Positions 1 to 7,373 of a DNA stretch of 7,511 bases are shown one piece after another. Positions within the stretch are counted from its first letter, which is position 1. Every line of letters begins with the position of its first letter. Made by a program: the position numbers and the translations under genes. Source of the stretch: Bacteroidales bacterium (GTDB lineage Bacteria > Bacteroidota > Bacteroidia > Bacteroidales > WCHB1-69). The notes under the pieces were generated by a model. The model had not been told where the DNA came from, ran no database searches, and saw only the letters and a list, made by a program, of their open reading frames with translations. The DNA is taken from assembly GCA_012518765.1 (NCBI GenBank), contig JAAYRN010000298.1:1-7511 (forward strand). The letters are read 5' to 3'.

Positions 1-368
1 AAAGTAAGCCAAATTTCACTCACTTCGTTTTCGCCAAAAAAATGAGATAAAAATTGTATTTGAGTACGTATAAAAGCAACATTTTTCATGTTATTTTCTA
101 CCGAATATTTACATCCTTTCCACATCCTGGAGCCTTTTTTATCTACGCCTATAAAATTCTTATTTTCATAGCGTTTGGCTAATTCTATAGTATACTCTCC
201 CCTACCACACCCCAATTCCAACACAATGGGATTATCGTTTTTAAAAAAATCGGCTTGCCATTTCCCTTTTAAAGGTGCATCGGCTTGCGATATTTCTTCA
301 AATGGATATTGAAAAAAGTTTGGAAAGGTTGCATTTTCAGCGAATTTCTCTAATTTATTCTTACTCAC
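1..368 (-). CDS. trmB: tRNA (guanine-N7)-methyltransferase, N-terminal part (cut by window edge)
   Basis: Partial gene on the minus strand; 122 complete codons are visible and the 3' end lies outside the window. TrmB uses S-adenosylmethionine to methylate guanine 46 in the variable loop of tRNAs, in the cytoplasm. Seen in the translation: an N-terminus starting MSKNKLEKFAENATFPN, typical of the Bacteroidota form, a KGKW motif at residues 34-37, the SAM-binding motif I VLELGCGRGEYT at about 49-60, the acidic motif II FIGVDKKG at 72-79, KNVAFIRTQ at 95-103, and EVSEIWLT at 115-122, which in the family leads into a conserved FPDP motif just beyond the edge. The start is GTG at 368-366: an in-frame TAA lies five codons upstream, no ATG lies between, and the family homology begins right at this GTG. 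It is transcribed divergently from the TonB-dependent receptor gene. Identification is firm; only the start is inferred. Confidence 0.9.
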   Translation of the reverse strand, partial: MSKNKLEKFAENATFPNFFQYPFEEISQADAPLKGKWQADFFKNDNPIVLELGCGRGEYTIELAKRYENKNFIGVDKKGSRMWKGCKYSVENNMKNVAFIRTQIQFLSHFFGENEVSEIWLT

Positions 369-391
369 AGTTGCGTTTTTTTATTGAGCTA

Positions 392-399
392 CAAAGATA
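392..399 (-). promoter_or_regulatory. Candidate -7 promoter element for trmB
   Basis: Read on the minus strand the bases are TATCTTTG, an exact match to the Bacteroidota -7 consensus TAnnTTTG. It ends 23 bases upstream of the GTG start of trmB. A good -33 TTG is not found at the usual spacing of roughly 17-23 bp; the nearest TTG upstream is about 29 bp away. The assignment therefore rests on the -7 box and its position alone. Confidence 0.5.
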
Positions 400-510
400 T
401 AATTTTTTATGAATGTTTGAGTGAAATACAATAAATCATTTTATTTTTCGTAATAAAACAGAATTGATTTCAAACCAAGTTATTTTCATTCAAACACGCA
501 TTACACGTAT

Positions 511-3054
511 ATGTTGTGGAGGCAATTTCATATTCTTTTATTCCTCATTTGCTGTTCAGGCATTGGTATTTTTGCTCAAAACACAGCAACAACCAAAGTA
601 TATGGCAAAATAACAGATACATCGGGTATTCCATTGGAATTAGTTAATATCACTGTTAAAGGCAATCCTTCGCAAGGTACCACAACCAATGAAGCCGGCA
701 GGTTTGAATTAAAAATTGAAACAAAAAAACACACTACATTACTAATCACATCCTTAGGATATTCTTCCAAAGAAATTCTTGTTTATGCCGAAAGCGAAAA
801 ACGCATACAGTTATCCATCGTTCTAAACCCAACCGAAATTATGCTACCCAGCATATCCATTAAAGAAAGCTACAGTCCGAATACAGGTGTTGAACGCATC
901 AATCCAAAACATGTAGCACATTTACCAACTTTAAATTCCAGTATAGAAAGTTTGATAAAAACAGCAGGATTGGGGGTTATTTCAAACAATGAATTAAGTT
1001 CTCAATACAATGTCAGAGGCGGAAATTACGATGAAAATTTAATTTATTTGAATGGAAGTGAAGTATATAGACCTTTTTTAATCCGTTCGGGACAACAAGA
1101 AGGCTTGAGCTTTATTAATCCCGATTTAGTTTCATCGGTCAATTTTTCGTCGGGAGGATTTAATGCTCAATACGGCGATAAAATGTCTTCAGTCTTAGAT
1201 GTAAAATACAAAACACCCATTGGTTTTGGCGGAAGTGTGTATGGCAGTTTATTGGGAGCCGGCGGACACATAGAAGGAGCTAGTAAAAATCAACAATTTT
1301 CCTACTTATTAGGTGTTCGTTATCAATCGAATGCATATATAATTAAAAAAATGCAAACACAGGGAGTATCCAAACCCAGTGCCACAGACGCACAATTATT
1401 ACTCAATTATAAACCCAATGAAAAATGGAAATTTTCACTATTTAGCAATTTTGCTTTAAACAAATATCTATTGGTTCCGAGTATACGCGAAACCACCTTT
1501 GGACCTATAAACCATGTAAAACGTTTGAGAGTTTATTTCGACGGACAAGAAGTAGATGCATACCAAACAGTATTTACCTCTTTCATCAGCACCTACACTA
1601 TGGATGAAAATAATGATTTTCAATTTATTGTATCTTATTTTAATTCCATTGAAAAAGAAACTTTCGACATAGAAGGACAGTATTTTTTAAGCGACGTAAA
1701 CACCGATTTTGGTTCGGATGAATTAGGTAGTGACCTTTCATCCAAAGCAGTAGGTAGCGATTTACATCATGGACGAAACTTCTTACAAGCCAACTTGATA
1801 CATGGTGAAATAAAAGGCTCGCACAAATTAAACCACGACCTAATTACTTGGGGGCTTAAAACACAAGGCGAATTAATAAAAGATGAATTAAACGAATGGC
1901 GTTTACACGATTCAGCCTTTTATACCCTCCCCTTTATTCCCCACAAACCCGGCGATTCAGTACCTCTAAATTCCGATATTCGCACACTAAATATCAACGA
2001 TTATTTATATGCCAAAAATCACTTACAAAGTGTTAGGTTTTCGGGATTTGTACAAGACAAACGCACATTTGAAGACAGCACTTATTTAGTTACCTTAACC
2101 GGAGGAGTCAGATTTTCGTATTGGAGTTTCAACCAAGAATTTATTATAACTCCCCGCATACGATTAACATACCAACCTAAAATCAAAACAAATATATCTT
2201 TTTATGTAGCTGGAGGAATGTATTTTCAACCCCCTTTCTATAAAGAAATGCGTGATTTGAATGGTAATTTAAACAAAGACATCAAGTCGCAAAAATCATA
2301 TCATGCCATTGTAGGTTACGATTATATGTTTCGTATCGTAGGCAGACCATTCAAATTAAGTTCCGAAATATATTACAAATACTTAAACGACTTAATTACT
2401 TACTCTATCGATAATGTGCGGATAATATATTCAGGAAAAAACGATGCCAAAGGTTACGCAGTGGGTATAGATGCTAAACTTTCAGGCGAAATAGTTCCTG
2501 GACTTGAATCCTGGCTTTCATTCTCAATTATGAATTCAAAAGAAGACATCATTGGTGATTTTTATTATCTTTATTTGGATAGCGCTCGAAAAATTACTTT
2601 CGAGCCTGAAAATATTGTATACGATAGCATTGTATATCCAGGTTACATCCCTCGTTTAACCGACCAACGATTTTCTATCAACCTGTTTTTCCAAGATAAA
2701 GTTCCGCGTATACCCATGTTAAAAGCACATATCAACCTTATTTACAGCACTCCACTTGTTTATTCTCCTCCCGGTTACTCAAGGGCATTGTATGCTTTTC
2801 GAAGTGCTAAACCTTACTTTAGAGCTGACTTGGGTTTTTCGTGGCAATTTATCAACAACGCCTCCATTACCAACCCCAAAAATCCTTTCCGTGTGTTTAA
2901 TGCCGCTTACCTAACTCTCGAAGTATTTAACATATTCAACCATTACAACATCATTTCCTACTCCTATGTAAAAGACATAAATGGAGAAACCTATCGTATA
3001 CCTAACTACCTTACACCAAGATTATTTAACGCTAAACTACGCTTTGAATTTTAG
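511..3054 (+). CDS. TonB-dependent outer-membrane receptor with carboxypeptidase-regulatory-like N-terminal domain
   Basis: An 847-residue outer-membrane transporter, expected to import a substrate into the periplasm with energy from TonB-ExbBD. Domains in order: signal peptide 1-22 (hydrophobic core HILLFLICCSGIGIF, likely cut after GIFA), a carboxypeptidase-regulatory-like beta-sandwich at about 28-107 (YGKITDTSGIPLELVNITVKG, then TNEAGRFELKI), a plug domain at about 118-235 with NVRGGNYDENLIYLNG at 167-182 and GGFNAQYGDKMSSVLDVKY at 215-233, then a 22-strand-type barrel to the C-terminus, which ends in RFEF with the terminal phenylalanine usual for outer-membrane barrels. Length is normal for the family. 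The start is the first ATG before the signal peptide; no Shine-Dalgarno is visible, as is usual in this phylum. No SusD-like partner follows, so polysaccharide uptake is not indicated and the substrate is unknown. The neighbour downstream is another outer-membrane barrel, 97 bp away on the same strand, so co-transcription is possible. Confidence 0.93.
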   Translation: MLWRQFHILLFLICCSGIGIFAQNTATTKVYGKITDTSGIPLELVNITVKGNPSQGTTTNEAGRFELKIETKKHTTLLITSLGYSSKEILVYAESEKRIQLSIVLNPTEIMLPSISIKESYSPNTGVERINPKHVAHLPTLNSSIESLIKTAGLGVISNNELSSQYNVRGGNYDENLIYLNGSEVYRPFLIRSGQQEGLSFINPDLVSSVNFSSGGFNAQYGDKMSSVLDVKYKTPIGFGGSVYGSLLGAGGHIEGASKNQQFSYLLGVRYQSNAYIIKKMQTQGVSKPSATDAQLLLNYKPNEKWKFSLFSNFALNKYLLVPSIRETTFGPINHVKRLRVYFDGQEVDAYQTVFTSFISTYTMDENNDFQFIVSYFNSIEKETFDIEGQYFLSDVNTDFGSDELGSDLSSKAVGSDLHHGRNFLQANLIHGEIKGSHKLNHDLITWGLKTQGELIKDELNEWRLHDSAFYTLPFIPHKPGDSVPLNSDIRTLNINDYLYAKNHLQSVRFSGFVQDKRTFEDSTYLVTLTGGVRFSYWSFNQEFIITPRIRLTYQPKIKTNISFYVAGGMYFQPPFYKEMRDLNGNLNKDIKSQKSYHAIVGYDYMFRIVGRPFKLSSEIYYKYLNDLITYSIDNVRIIYSGKNDAKGYAVGIDAKLSGEIVPGLESWLSFSIMNSKEDIIGDFYYLYLDSARKITFEPENIVYDSIVYPGYIPRLTDQRFSINLFFQDKVPRIPMLKAHINLIYSTPLVYSPPGYSRALYAFRSAKPYFRADLGFSWQFINNASITNPKNPFRVFNAAYLTLEVFNIFNHYNIISYSYVKDINGETYRIPNYLTPRLFNAKLRFEF

Positions 3055-3151
3055 TTCTATTTTCTAAAAAAACTTTGCATGCGGATACATATTCCATAAA
3101 AACACAAAATAAACACTTCATTAAAATCGTTGAACTGAAAAACATATTTGA

Positions 3152-4240
3152 TTGAAAACATTGTCTATTCATATTATTACAGCCTTTATGCTACTAAGTA
3201 CTTATGTAGCTGCTCAGACTAAATATAGCAATGATTTTCTAAACTTAGGAGCAGGTGCCAAAGGTTTATCCTTAGCAAACACCCAAGTAGCTGTGGTAAA
3301 CGATGTTACTTCATCTTATTGGAACCCAGCAGGCATAGCCAATGTAGAAAAAAAATACGAAATTTTATTGATGCACGCTGCGTATTATGCAGACATAGCC
3401 AACTACGATTACATGGGACTTTCTTACCGCATAGACGAAAAGCAAAGCATAGGTTTTACGCTTCTGCGTTTGGGAGTAGATGGCATTCCAAACACCACGC
3501 AGTTAATTGATAATCAAGGAAACATAAACTACGACCGCATTACTTATTTTTCAGTAGCCGACTGGGCTGCCTTGTTTACCTACGGCAGACAGTTACCTAT
3601 AGAAAATTTGACTTTGGGAGTAAATTTCAAACTCATCAAACGTAAAATAGGAAGTTTCGCCGGTGCTTGGGGCTTTGGTTTAGATGCTGGTTTACAATAC
3701 GAAATAAAGAAATGGAAACTCGGATTGCTTGCTCGAGACATTACATCCACTTTCAACGCATGGAGTTATCAACTTACCGATGAAATGAAAAATGTATTTG
3801 ATGCCACCAACAACGAAATACCTACCAACGGATTAGAAGTTACCCTACCCCGTTTATCTTTTGGATTTGGACGTAATTTTGAATTGGGAAAAGGATTTAC
3901 AACTATGGCTACCATGGATATAGACATGCCTTTTGATGGAAAAAGAAACTCTTTGCTCTCCACAAAAACAGTTTCCTTTGAACCTCATGTAGGTATAGAA
4001 TTTGGCTATAAAGATTTTGTATTTATACGCTCTGGACTCGGAAATTTGCAAAAAGAAAAAAACATAGAAGGAAAGGAAGTATTTAGTTGTCAGGTAAATA
4101 TTGGATTAGGATTTACCATTAAAAAAATTCTAAGCATCGATTATGCTTTTACCGATTTGGGCGATATGTCTGTAGCCATATATTCCCATGTATTTTCATT
4201 AAAATTGGCATTGGATTATTTCAAAAAACCTACTTCATAA
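3152..4240 (+). CDS. PorV/PorQ-family outer-membrane barrel protein, PorV2-like (type IX secretion family)
   Basis: A 362-residue predicted outer-membrane beta-barrel related to FadL-type channels. Seen: a signal peptide at about 1-21 (MKTLSIHIITAFMLLSTYVAA, cut before QTKYSNDF), the family signature FLNLGAGAKGLSLANTQVAV at 29-48, DVTSSYWNPAGI at 51-62, then alternating barrel segments, GFGLDAGLQYEI near 174-185, and a final strand SHVFSLKLAL at 345-354. Known of the family: PorV shuttles T9SS cargo and binds the sortase PorU, and PorQ is a T9SS-associated barrel. This protein resembles the group often labelled PorV2, whose role is not established. The start is TTG: a TGA sits immediately before it in frame, and the next ATG (3188) would remove the basic N-region and half the signal peptide. 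The gene follows the TonB-dependent receptor on the same strand. Family membership is clear; a role in secretion is inference. Confidence 0.85.
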   Translation: MKTLSIHIITAFMLLSTYVAAQTKYSNDFLNLGAGAKGLSLANTQVAVVNDVTSSYWNPAGIANVEKKYEILLMHAAYYADIANYDYMGLSYRIDEKQSIGFTLLRLGVDGIPNTTQLIDNQGNINYDRITYFSVADWAALFTYGRQLPIENLTLGVNFKLIKRKIGSFAGAWGFGLDAGLQYEIKKWKLGLLARDITSTFNAWSYQLTDEMKNVFDATNNEIPTNGLEVTLPRLSFGFGRNFELGKGFTTMATMDIDMPFDGKRNSLLSTKTVSFEPHVGIEFGYKDFVFIRSGLGNLQKEKNIEGKEVFSCQVNIGLGFTIKKILSIDYAFTDLGDMSVAIYSHVFSLKLALDYFKKPTS

Positions 4241-4279
4241 AAAAACTCACACAAGCATTTTTCACTTCTATTAATTTAG

Positions 4280-4287
4280 TATTTTTG
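4280..4287 (+). promoter_or_regulatory. Candidate -7 promoter element for the flippase/dehydrogenase pair
   Basis: The bases TATTTTTG match the Bacteroidota -7 consensus TAnnTTTG exactly and lie 26 bases upstream of the ATG at 4314, leaving room for a short leader. No clear -33 TTG is present at the expected distance. If real, it makes the two downstream genes a transcription unit separate from the PorV-like gene that ends 39 bases before the box. The surrounding sequence is very AT-rich, so a chance match is possible. Confidence 0.45.
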
Positions 4288-4313
4288 TAAAAAAGTAATT
4301 ATTACATCTTTCA

Positions 4314-5816
4314 ATGACTGAACTTAAAAAATTAGCCAATCAAACACTCGTCTACGGTAGTACAACCATCATAGGTAGATTGCTCAATTATCTATTAGTT
4401 CCCTTCCACACTTATATCTTTTTAGACCCTCGCGAATACGGAGTTGTAGGCGAAATGTATGCCTACGTAGCCTTACTCATGGTAGTATTGACCTACGGAA
4501 TGGAAACTGCTTTTTTTCGCTTTTCAAGCATGGAAAACAACAAGTTAAAAGTATTTAGCTCTTCGTTTTGGACATTGTCCATTACCACTTCTTTATTTTT
4601 GTTTCTTTCCTTGTTTTTATCTCAACCTATTGCCAATCTACTACAATATCCATCTCATCCAGAATACATTCGCTGGTTTGCTATTATTGTAAGTTTAGAT
4701 GTAATTAGTAGTATTCCTTTTGCTCGTTTGCGTTCCGAAAACCGACCTTTTCGTTTTGCATTCATTAAAATTTTCAACATAGTTGTGTCTGTATTTTTCA
4801 ATCTATTTTTCCTATGGTTCTGTCCCTTAATGATTAAAAACGGAATAGGCGTTTCTTTCTTTTCTTATATCTACCGTCCCGAAATAGGTATAGGTTATAT
4901 TTTTATAGCTAATTTAATCGCTTCTGCCTTGCAAATGTTGTTGCTCATAACATCCAGCAAAGGGCTGAAATTCCACATTGATTTTTCGCTTATTAAACGC
5001 ATGTTAAAATACGCTCTTCCGTTACTTATCTTAGGATTAGCTGGAATTATCAACGAAACTTTCGACCGTATTTTAATCAAAAACTTATCATCCGACAACC
5101 TCAATATAGCCATGCATAACGTGGGTGTTTACAGTGCATGTTTTAAAATAGCGGTGATAATGTCCTTGTTTATACAGGCTTTTCGCTATTCAGCAGAACC
5201 TTTTTTCTTTTCCAAATTTAAAGAAAAAGATGCCAAAGAATCCTATGCCGTTGTAATGACCTACTTTGTCATAGTATGTAGTTTTATCTTTTTAGCCACC
5301 ACCCTATTTCTCGATTACATCAAATATTTTGTAAGTGCACCTTATCACGAAGGACTCAGGGTAGTTCCTATTGTTTTATTGGCTTACATGATGTTAGGTA
5401 TAGTTTTCAACTTAAGTATTTGGTATAAACTTACCGGACAAACCAAATACGGAGCTTATATTTCCGTAGGAGGAGCTATCATTACATTGGTTGTTAATTT
5501 TAATTTAATTCCCATAATAGGCTATATGGGAGCTGCTTGGGCACATTTTATCACTTATTTATGTATGATGGTAGCCTCCTACTGGTTGGGACAAAAACAT
5601 TATCCTATCAATTACAACCTCAAAAAAATAAGTTTTTATATCTTCTTAGCCCTATTTTTATTTATCATTAGTTATTTCGTTATTCCTTTTGACAAATTAA
5701 CCTCTCACAAATTACTGATTAAGACCATTGTAAACGGTTTTATTTTGTTGATTTTTATAGCCATCATATATAAAAAAGAATTTAAAAATTTACGACAAAT
5801 CACCCAGTCAAAATAA
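4314..5816 (+). CDS. Polysaccharide flippase-like multi-spanning membrane protein (MOP/Wzx superfamily)
   Basis: A 500-residue inner-membrane protein of the polysaccharide-exporter branch of the MOP superfamily, whose members flip lipid-linked glycans across the cytoplasmic membrane. Seen: an N-terminus LANQTLVYGSTTIIGRLLNY (residues 7-26), characteristic of these proteins, then about 14 hydrophobic segments, at roughly 12-35, 44-66, 85-108, 121-138, 150-170, 190-213, 230-250, 270-292, 313-333, 350-370, 378-400, 403-424, 437-457 and 468-487. Other family-like features are FLDPREYGVVGEMYAYVAL (36-54), the segment around ETFDRILIKNLS (248-259) that begins the second half, and the GYMGAAWAH stretch at 403-411. 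The C-terminal tail is basic, as expected for a cytoplasmic end. Length is usual. No glycosyltransferases or Wzy polymerase lie nearby, so the glycan substrate cannot be assigned; many Bacteroidota carry such a gene alone. The dehydrogenase gene starts 5 bp after its stop. Confidence 0.85.
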   Translation: MTELKKLANQTLVYGSTTIIGRLLNYLLVPFHTYIFLDPREYGVVGEMYAYVALLMVVLTYGMETAFFRFSSMENNKLKVFSSSFWTLSITTSLFLFLSLFLSQPIANLLQYPSHPEYIRWFAIIVSLDVISSIPFARLRSENRPFRFAFIKIFNIVVSVFFNLFFLWFCPLMIKNGIGVSFFSYIYRPEIGIGYIFIANLIASALQMLLLITSSKGLKFHIDFSLIKRMLKYALPLLILGLAGIINETFDRILIKNLSSDNLNIAMHNVGVYSACFKIAVIMSLFIQAFRYSAEPFFFSKFKEKDAKESYAVVMTYFVIVCSFIFLATTLFLDYIKYFVSAPYHEGLRVVPIVLLAYMMLGIVFNLSIWYKLTGQTKYGAYISVGGAIITLVVNFNLIPIIGYMGAAWAHFITYLCMMVASYWLGQKHYPINYNLKKISFYIFLALFLFIISYFVIPFDKLTSHKLLIKTIVNGFILLIFIAIIYKKEFKNLRQITQSK

Positions 5817-5821
5817 AAAAC

Positions 5822-6772
5822 ATGAAGCCCAAAATTTTATATATCGATCCAGCCCACCCTTATATGGAACAAGAACTAATCGCCTTGGGTTATGAAATAG
5901 ATAAAACAAACATGACTTATGCTGATTTGCTACCTGTGGCTCATCAATATACGGGTTATGTGGTTCGTAGCAAATTTGCAATAGACAAGCAACTGATTGA
6001 CTGTTCTGAAAATTTACAATTTATTGCACGCATAGGTGCTGGAATGGAAAACATTGACACTGAATACGCTAAAACTAAAAATATACATTGCTTACATTCA
6101 CCCGAAGGCAATGCCGATGCCGTAGCTGAATTTAGCATTGCACAAATTTTAAATCTACTTCGACATAGCCAACAAGCAGATAAAGAGGTGAAAAATGGGA
6201 TTTGGGATAGAAAAAACAACATGGGATTTGAATTGGGTAGCCAACACATAGGCATCATAGGCTACGGAACTATGGGAAAAAACATAGCCCATAAATTGAG
6301 CGTTTTCGGATGTAATATATTGGTACACGACAAATTCAAATCTAATTTTGGCAGTAAAAACATACAGGAAGTTCCCTTGCAAGAAATTTGGGAAAAAGCC
6401 GATATAGTAAGTTTACACATCAATTATTTACCTGAAAACCATTATTATGTAAACGAATCATGGTTGCAATCTTTTCACAAAAACATCTACCTCATCAATA
6501 CCTCACGGGGAAAAATACTCAACACCGCCGACTTGGTACAAGCCATTAAAAAAGGAAAGGTCAAAGCGGCTGCTTTGGATGTATTGGAGTATGAAAATAT
6601 AAGACTTCAAAACAAAGCCATTGAAGATTGGGACGAAGCCATGCACTATTTGGCACAATCGCCAAAGGTAATTTTATCGCCTCACATAGCCGGTCAAACC
6701 TTTGAGGCTATGGAGAAACATGCCCGCATTTTGGTTCAAAAAATAAAATCGGAAGTATTGAAAATTAGCTAA
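5822..6772 (+). CDS. NAD-dependent D-2-hydroxyacid dehydrogenase (phosphoglycerate dehydrogenase-like)
   Basis: A 316-residue cytoplasmic oxidoreductase that interconverts a D-2-hydroxyacid and its 2-oxoacid. Seen: a split substrate domain (about 1-108 and the last 25 residues) around a Rossmann domain. The nucleotide loop is GIIGYGTMG (144-152), and Asp170 at the end of the following strand favours NAD over NADP. All three catalytic residues of the family are present: Arg229 in INTSRGK, Glu258 in LDVLEYEN and His288 in LSPHIAGQT. ARIGAGMENID (69-79) matches the substrate-loop motif, with Glu where Asp is usual. There is no C-terminal ACT domain, unlike E. coli SerA, so serine feedback control is not expected. 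Close relatives in Bacteroidota are often annotated as phosphoglycerate dehydrogenase; no serC or serB is in the window, so the substrate is open. It starts 5 bp after the flippase gene and probably shares its transcript. It converges on the regulator gene with one base between stop codons. Confidence 0.87.
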   Translation: MKPKILYIDPAHPYMEQELIALGYEIDKTNMTYADLLPVAHQYTGYVVRSKFAIDKQLIDCSENLQFIARIGAGMENIDTEYAKTKNIHCLHSPEGNADAVAEFSIAQILNLLRHSQQADKEVKNGIWDRKNNMGFELGSQHIGIIGYGTMGKNIAHKLSVFGCNILVHDKFKSNFGSKNIQEVPLQEIWEKADIVSLHINYLPENHYYVNESWLQSFHKNIYLINTSRGKILNTADLVQAIKKGKVKAAALDVLEYENIRLQNKAIEDWDEAMHYLAQSPKVILSPHIAGQTFEAMEKHARILVQKIKSEVLKIS

Positions 6773-6773
6773 T

Positions 6774-7373
6774 TTATTTTTGTATAAGACTTTCGCTAAC
6801 TAAATTATTTAGTAAAGCGTAAACCGTCAAGCCCGAAACAGATTTAATACCTGTTTTGCGTGTGATATTTTTACGGTGCGAAATAACCGTATGTATAGAA
6901 ATATGTAATTCCTCAGCTATTTCTTTATTCATTTTCCCTTGTGCTACAGCTATTAACACATCTTTTTCTCTGTCCGAAAGCTCGTGATTGTCTCTTGCAG
7001 TATCGTCTCCAATGCTATGAATCGATTCCCTAAGTTTGGATTCTATTTTCTGTTGATTGTCGTTAATTTCAATTACGGCGTGATATTGTTTCAACACCCC
7101 TTGTTCTACGTAGGTAGTTTGCATAGCTATTAAAATCAAATCGTTATACGACTGAAACAAACTTTTCACCATGTATCGTTTGCAATGACCTATAGTCAAT
7201 GGATTGATAATTAGAATATTTGGTTTTAAGGAAATGATTTTTTCGTGTATTTTATCAAAAGAGTCAATCATACCCACCACATCAAATTGCAAGCTGTTAG
7301 CCAACATAGATTCCATACCCGAAGCTATCAAAAGAGATGGCTCTAAAATAAGAATTTTATATTTTTTATTCAT
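6774..7373 (-). CDS. LuxR-family transcriptional regulator with degenerate receiver domain
   Basis: A 199-residue DNA-binding protein built like a NarL/FixJ response regulator. The N-terminal half (about 5-120) has receiver-like alternating strands and helices, starting YKILILEPSLLIASGM. The C-terminal part (about 131-195) is a clear LuxR helix-turn-helix: LSDREKDVLIAVAQGKMNKE, then IAEELHISIHTVISHRKNI, with the recognition helix at about 159-171. The receiver lacks key residues. The first strand ends in a single Glu11 rather than an acidic pair, the phosphoacceptor position is Asn57 (ILIINP) instead of Asp, and the conserved lysine is missing near 102-105. Ordinary aspartate phosphorylation is therefore unlikely, and no histidine kinase is adjacent. 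Its ATG lies inside the last codons of the upstream hemerythrin-like gene (8 bp overlap, different frame), which suggests translational coupling and a shared job. Target genes are unknown. Fold and DNA-binding role are firm; the signal is inference. Confidence 0.88.
   Translation of the reverse strand: MNKKYKILILEPSLLIASGMESMLANSLQFDVVGMIDSFDKIHEKIISLKPNILIINPLTIGHCKRYMVKSLFQSYNDLILIAMQTTYVEQGVLKQYHAVIEINDNQQKIESKLRESIHSIGDDTARDNHELSDREKDVLIAVAQGKMNKEIAEELHISIHTVISHRKNITRKTGIKSVSGLTVYALLNNLVSESLIQK

Noticed and set aside
442..449. TATTTTTC with an upstream TTTG at 416-419 as a promoter for the TonB-dependent receptor
   Set aside because: The last base of the -7 consensus is wrong (C for G), and such near matches are common in DNA this AT-rich, so it is not listed as a feature.
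541..558. Possible lipobox at the CC pair in the receptor's signal peptide
   Set aside because: The residues before the first Cys (FLI) do not match the usual small residue at -1 and -2, the family is not lipidated, and a normal cleavage site follows at GIFA-QN.
576..770. Short minus-strand open frame within the start of the TonB-dependent receptor gene
   Set aside because: Antisense shadow of the signal peptide and first domain; no recognisable protein features of its own.
1711..1764. Threefold Gly-Ser-Asp repeat in the TonB-dependent receptor (residues 401-418)
   Set aside because: Three short GSD tripeptides in what is probably an extracellular barrel loop; the DNA copies differ and spacing is uneven, so there is no sign of a true tandem repeat or phase-variable tract.
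3055..3151. Possible hairpin GGATACATATTCC after the receptor gene as a terminator
   Set aside because: The stem is very short with a bulge and is followed by A-rich rather than T-rich sequence, so it does not look like an intrinsic terminator.
3769..4051. Two overlapping minus-strand open frames within the PorV2-like gene
   Set aside because: They overlap each other and a well-supported barrel gene; no recognisable motif or start context.
5956..6258. A 100-codon open frame on the minus strand inside the dehydrogenase gene
   Set aside because: It lies fully within a gene with intact catalytic motifs, its translation resembles no family I know, and its composition fits an antisense shadow. 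The shorter open frame at 6155-6382 is rejected for the same reason.
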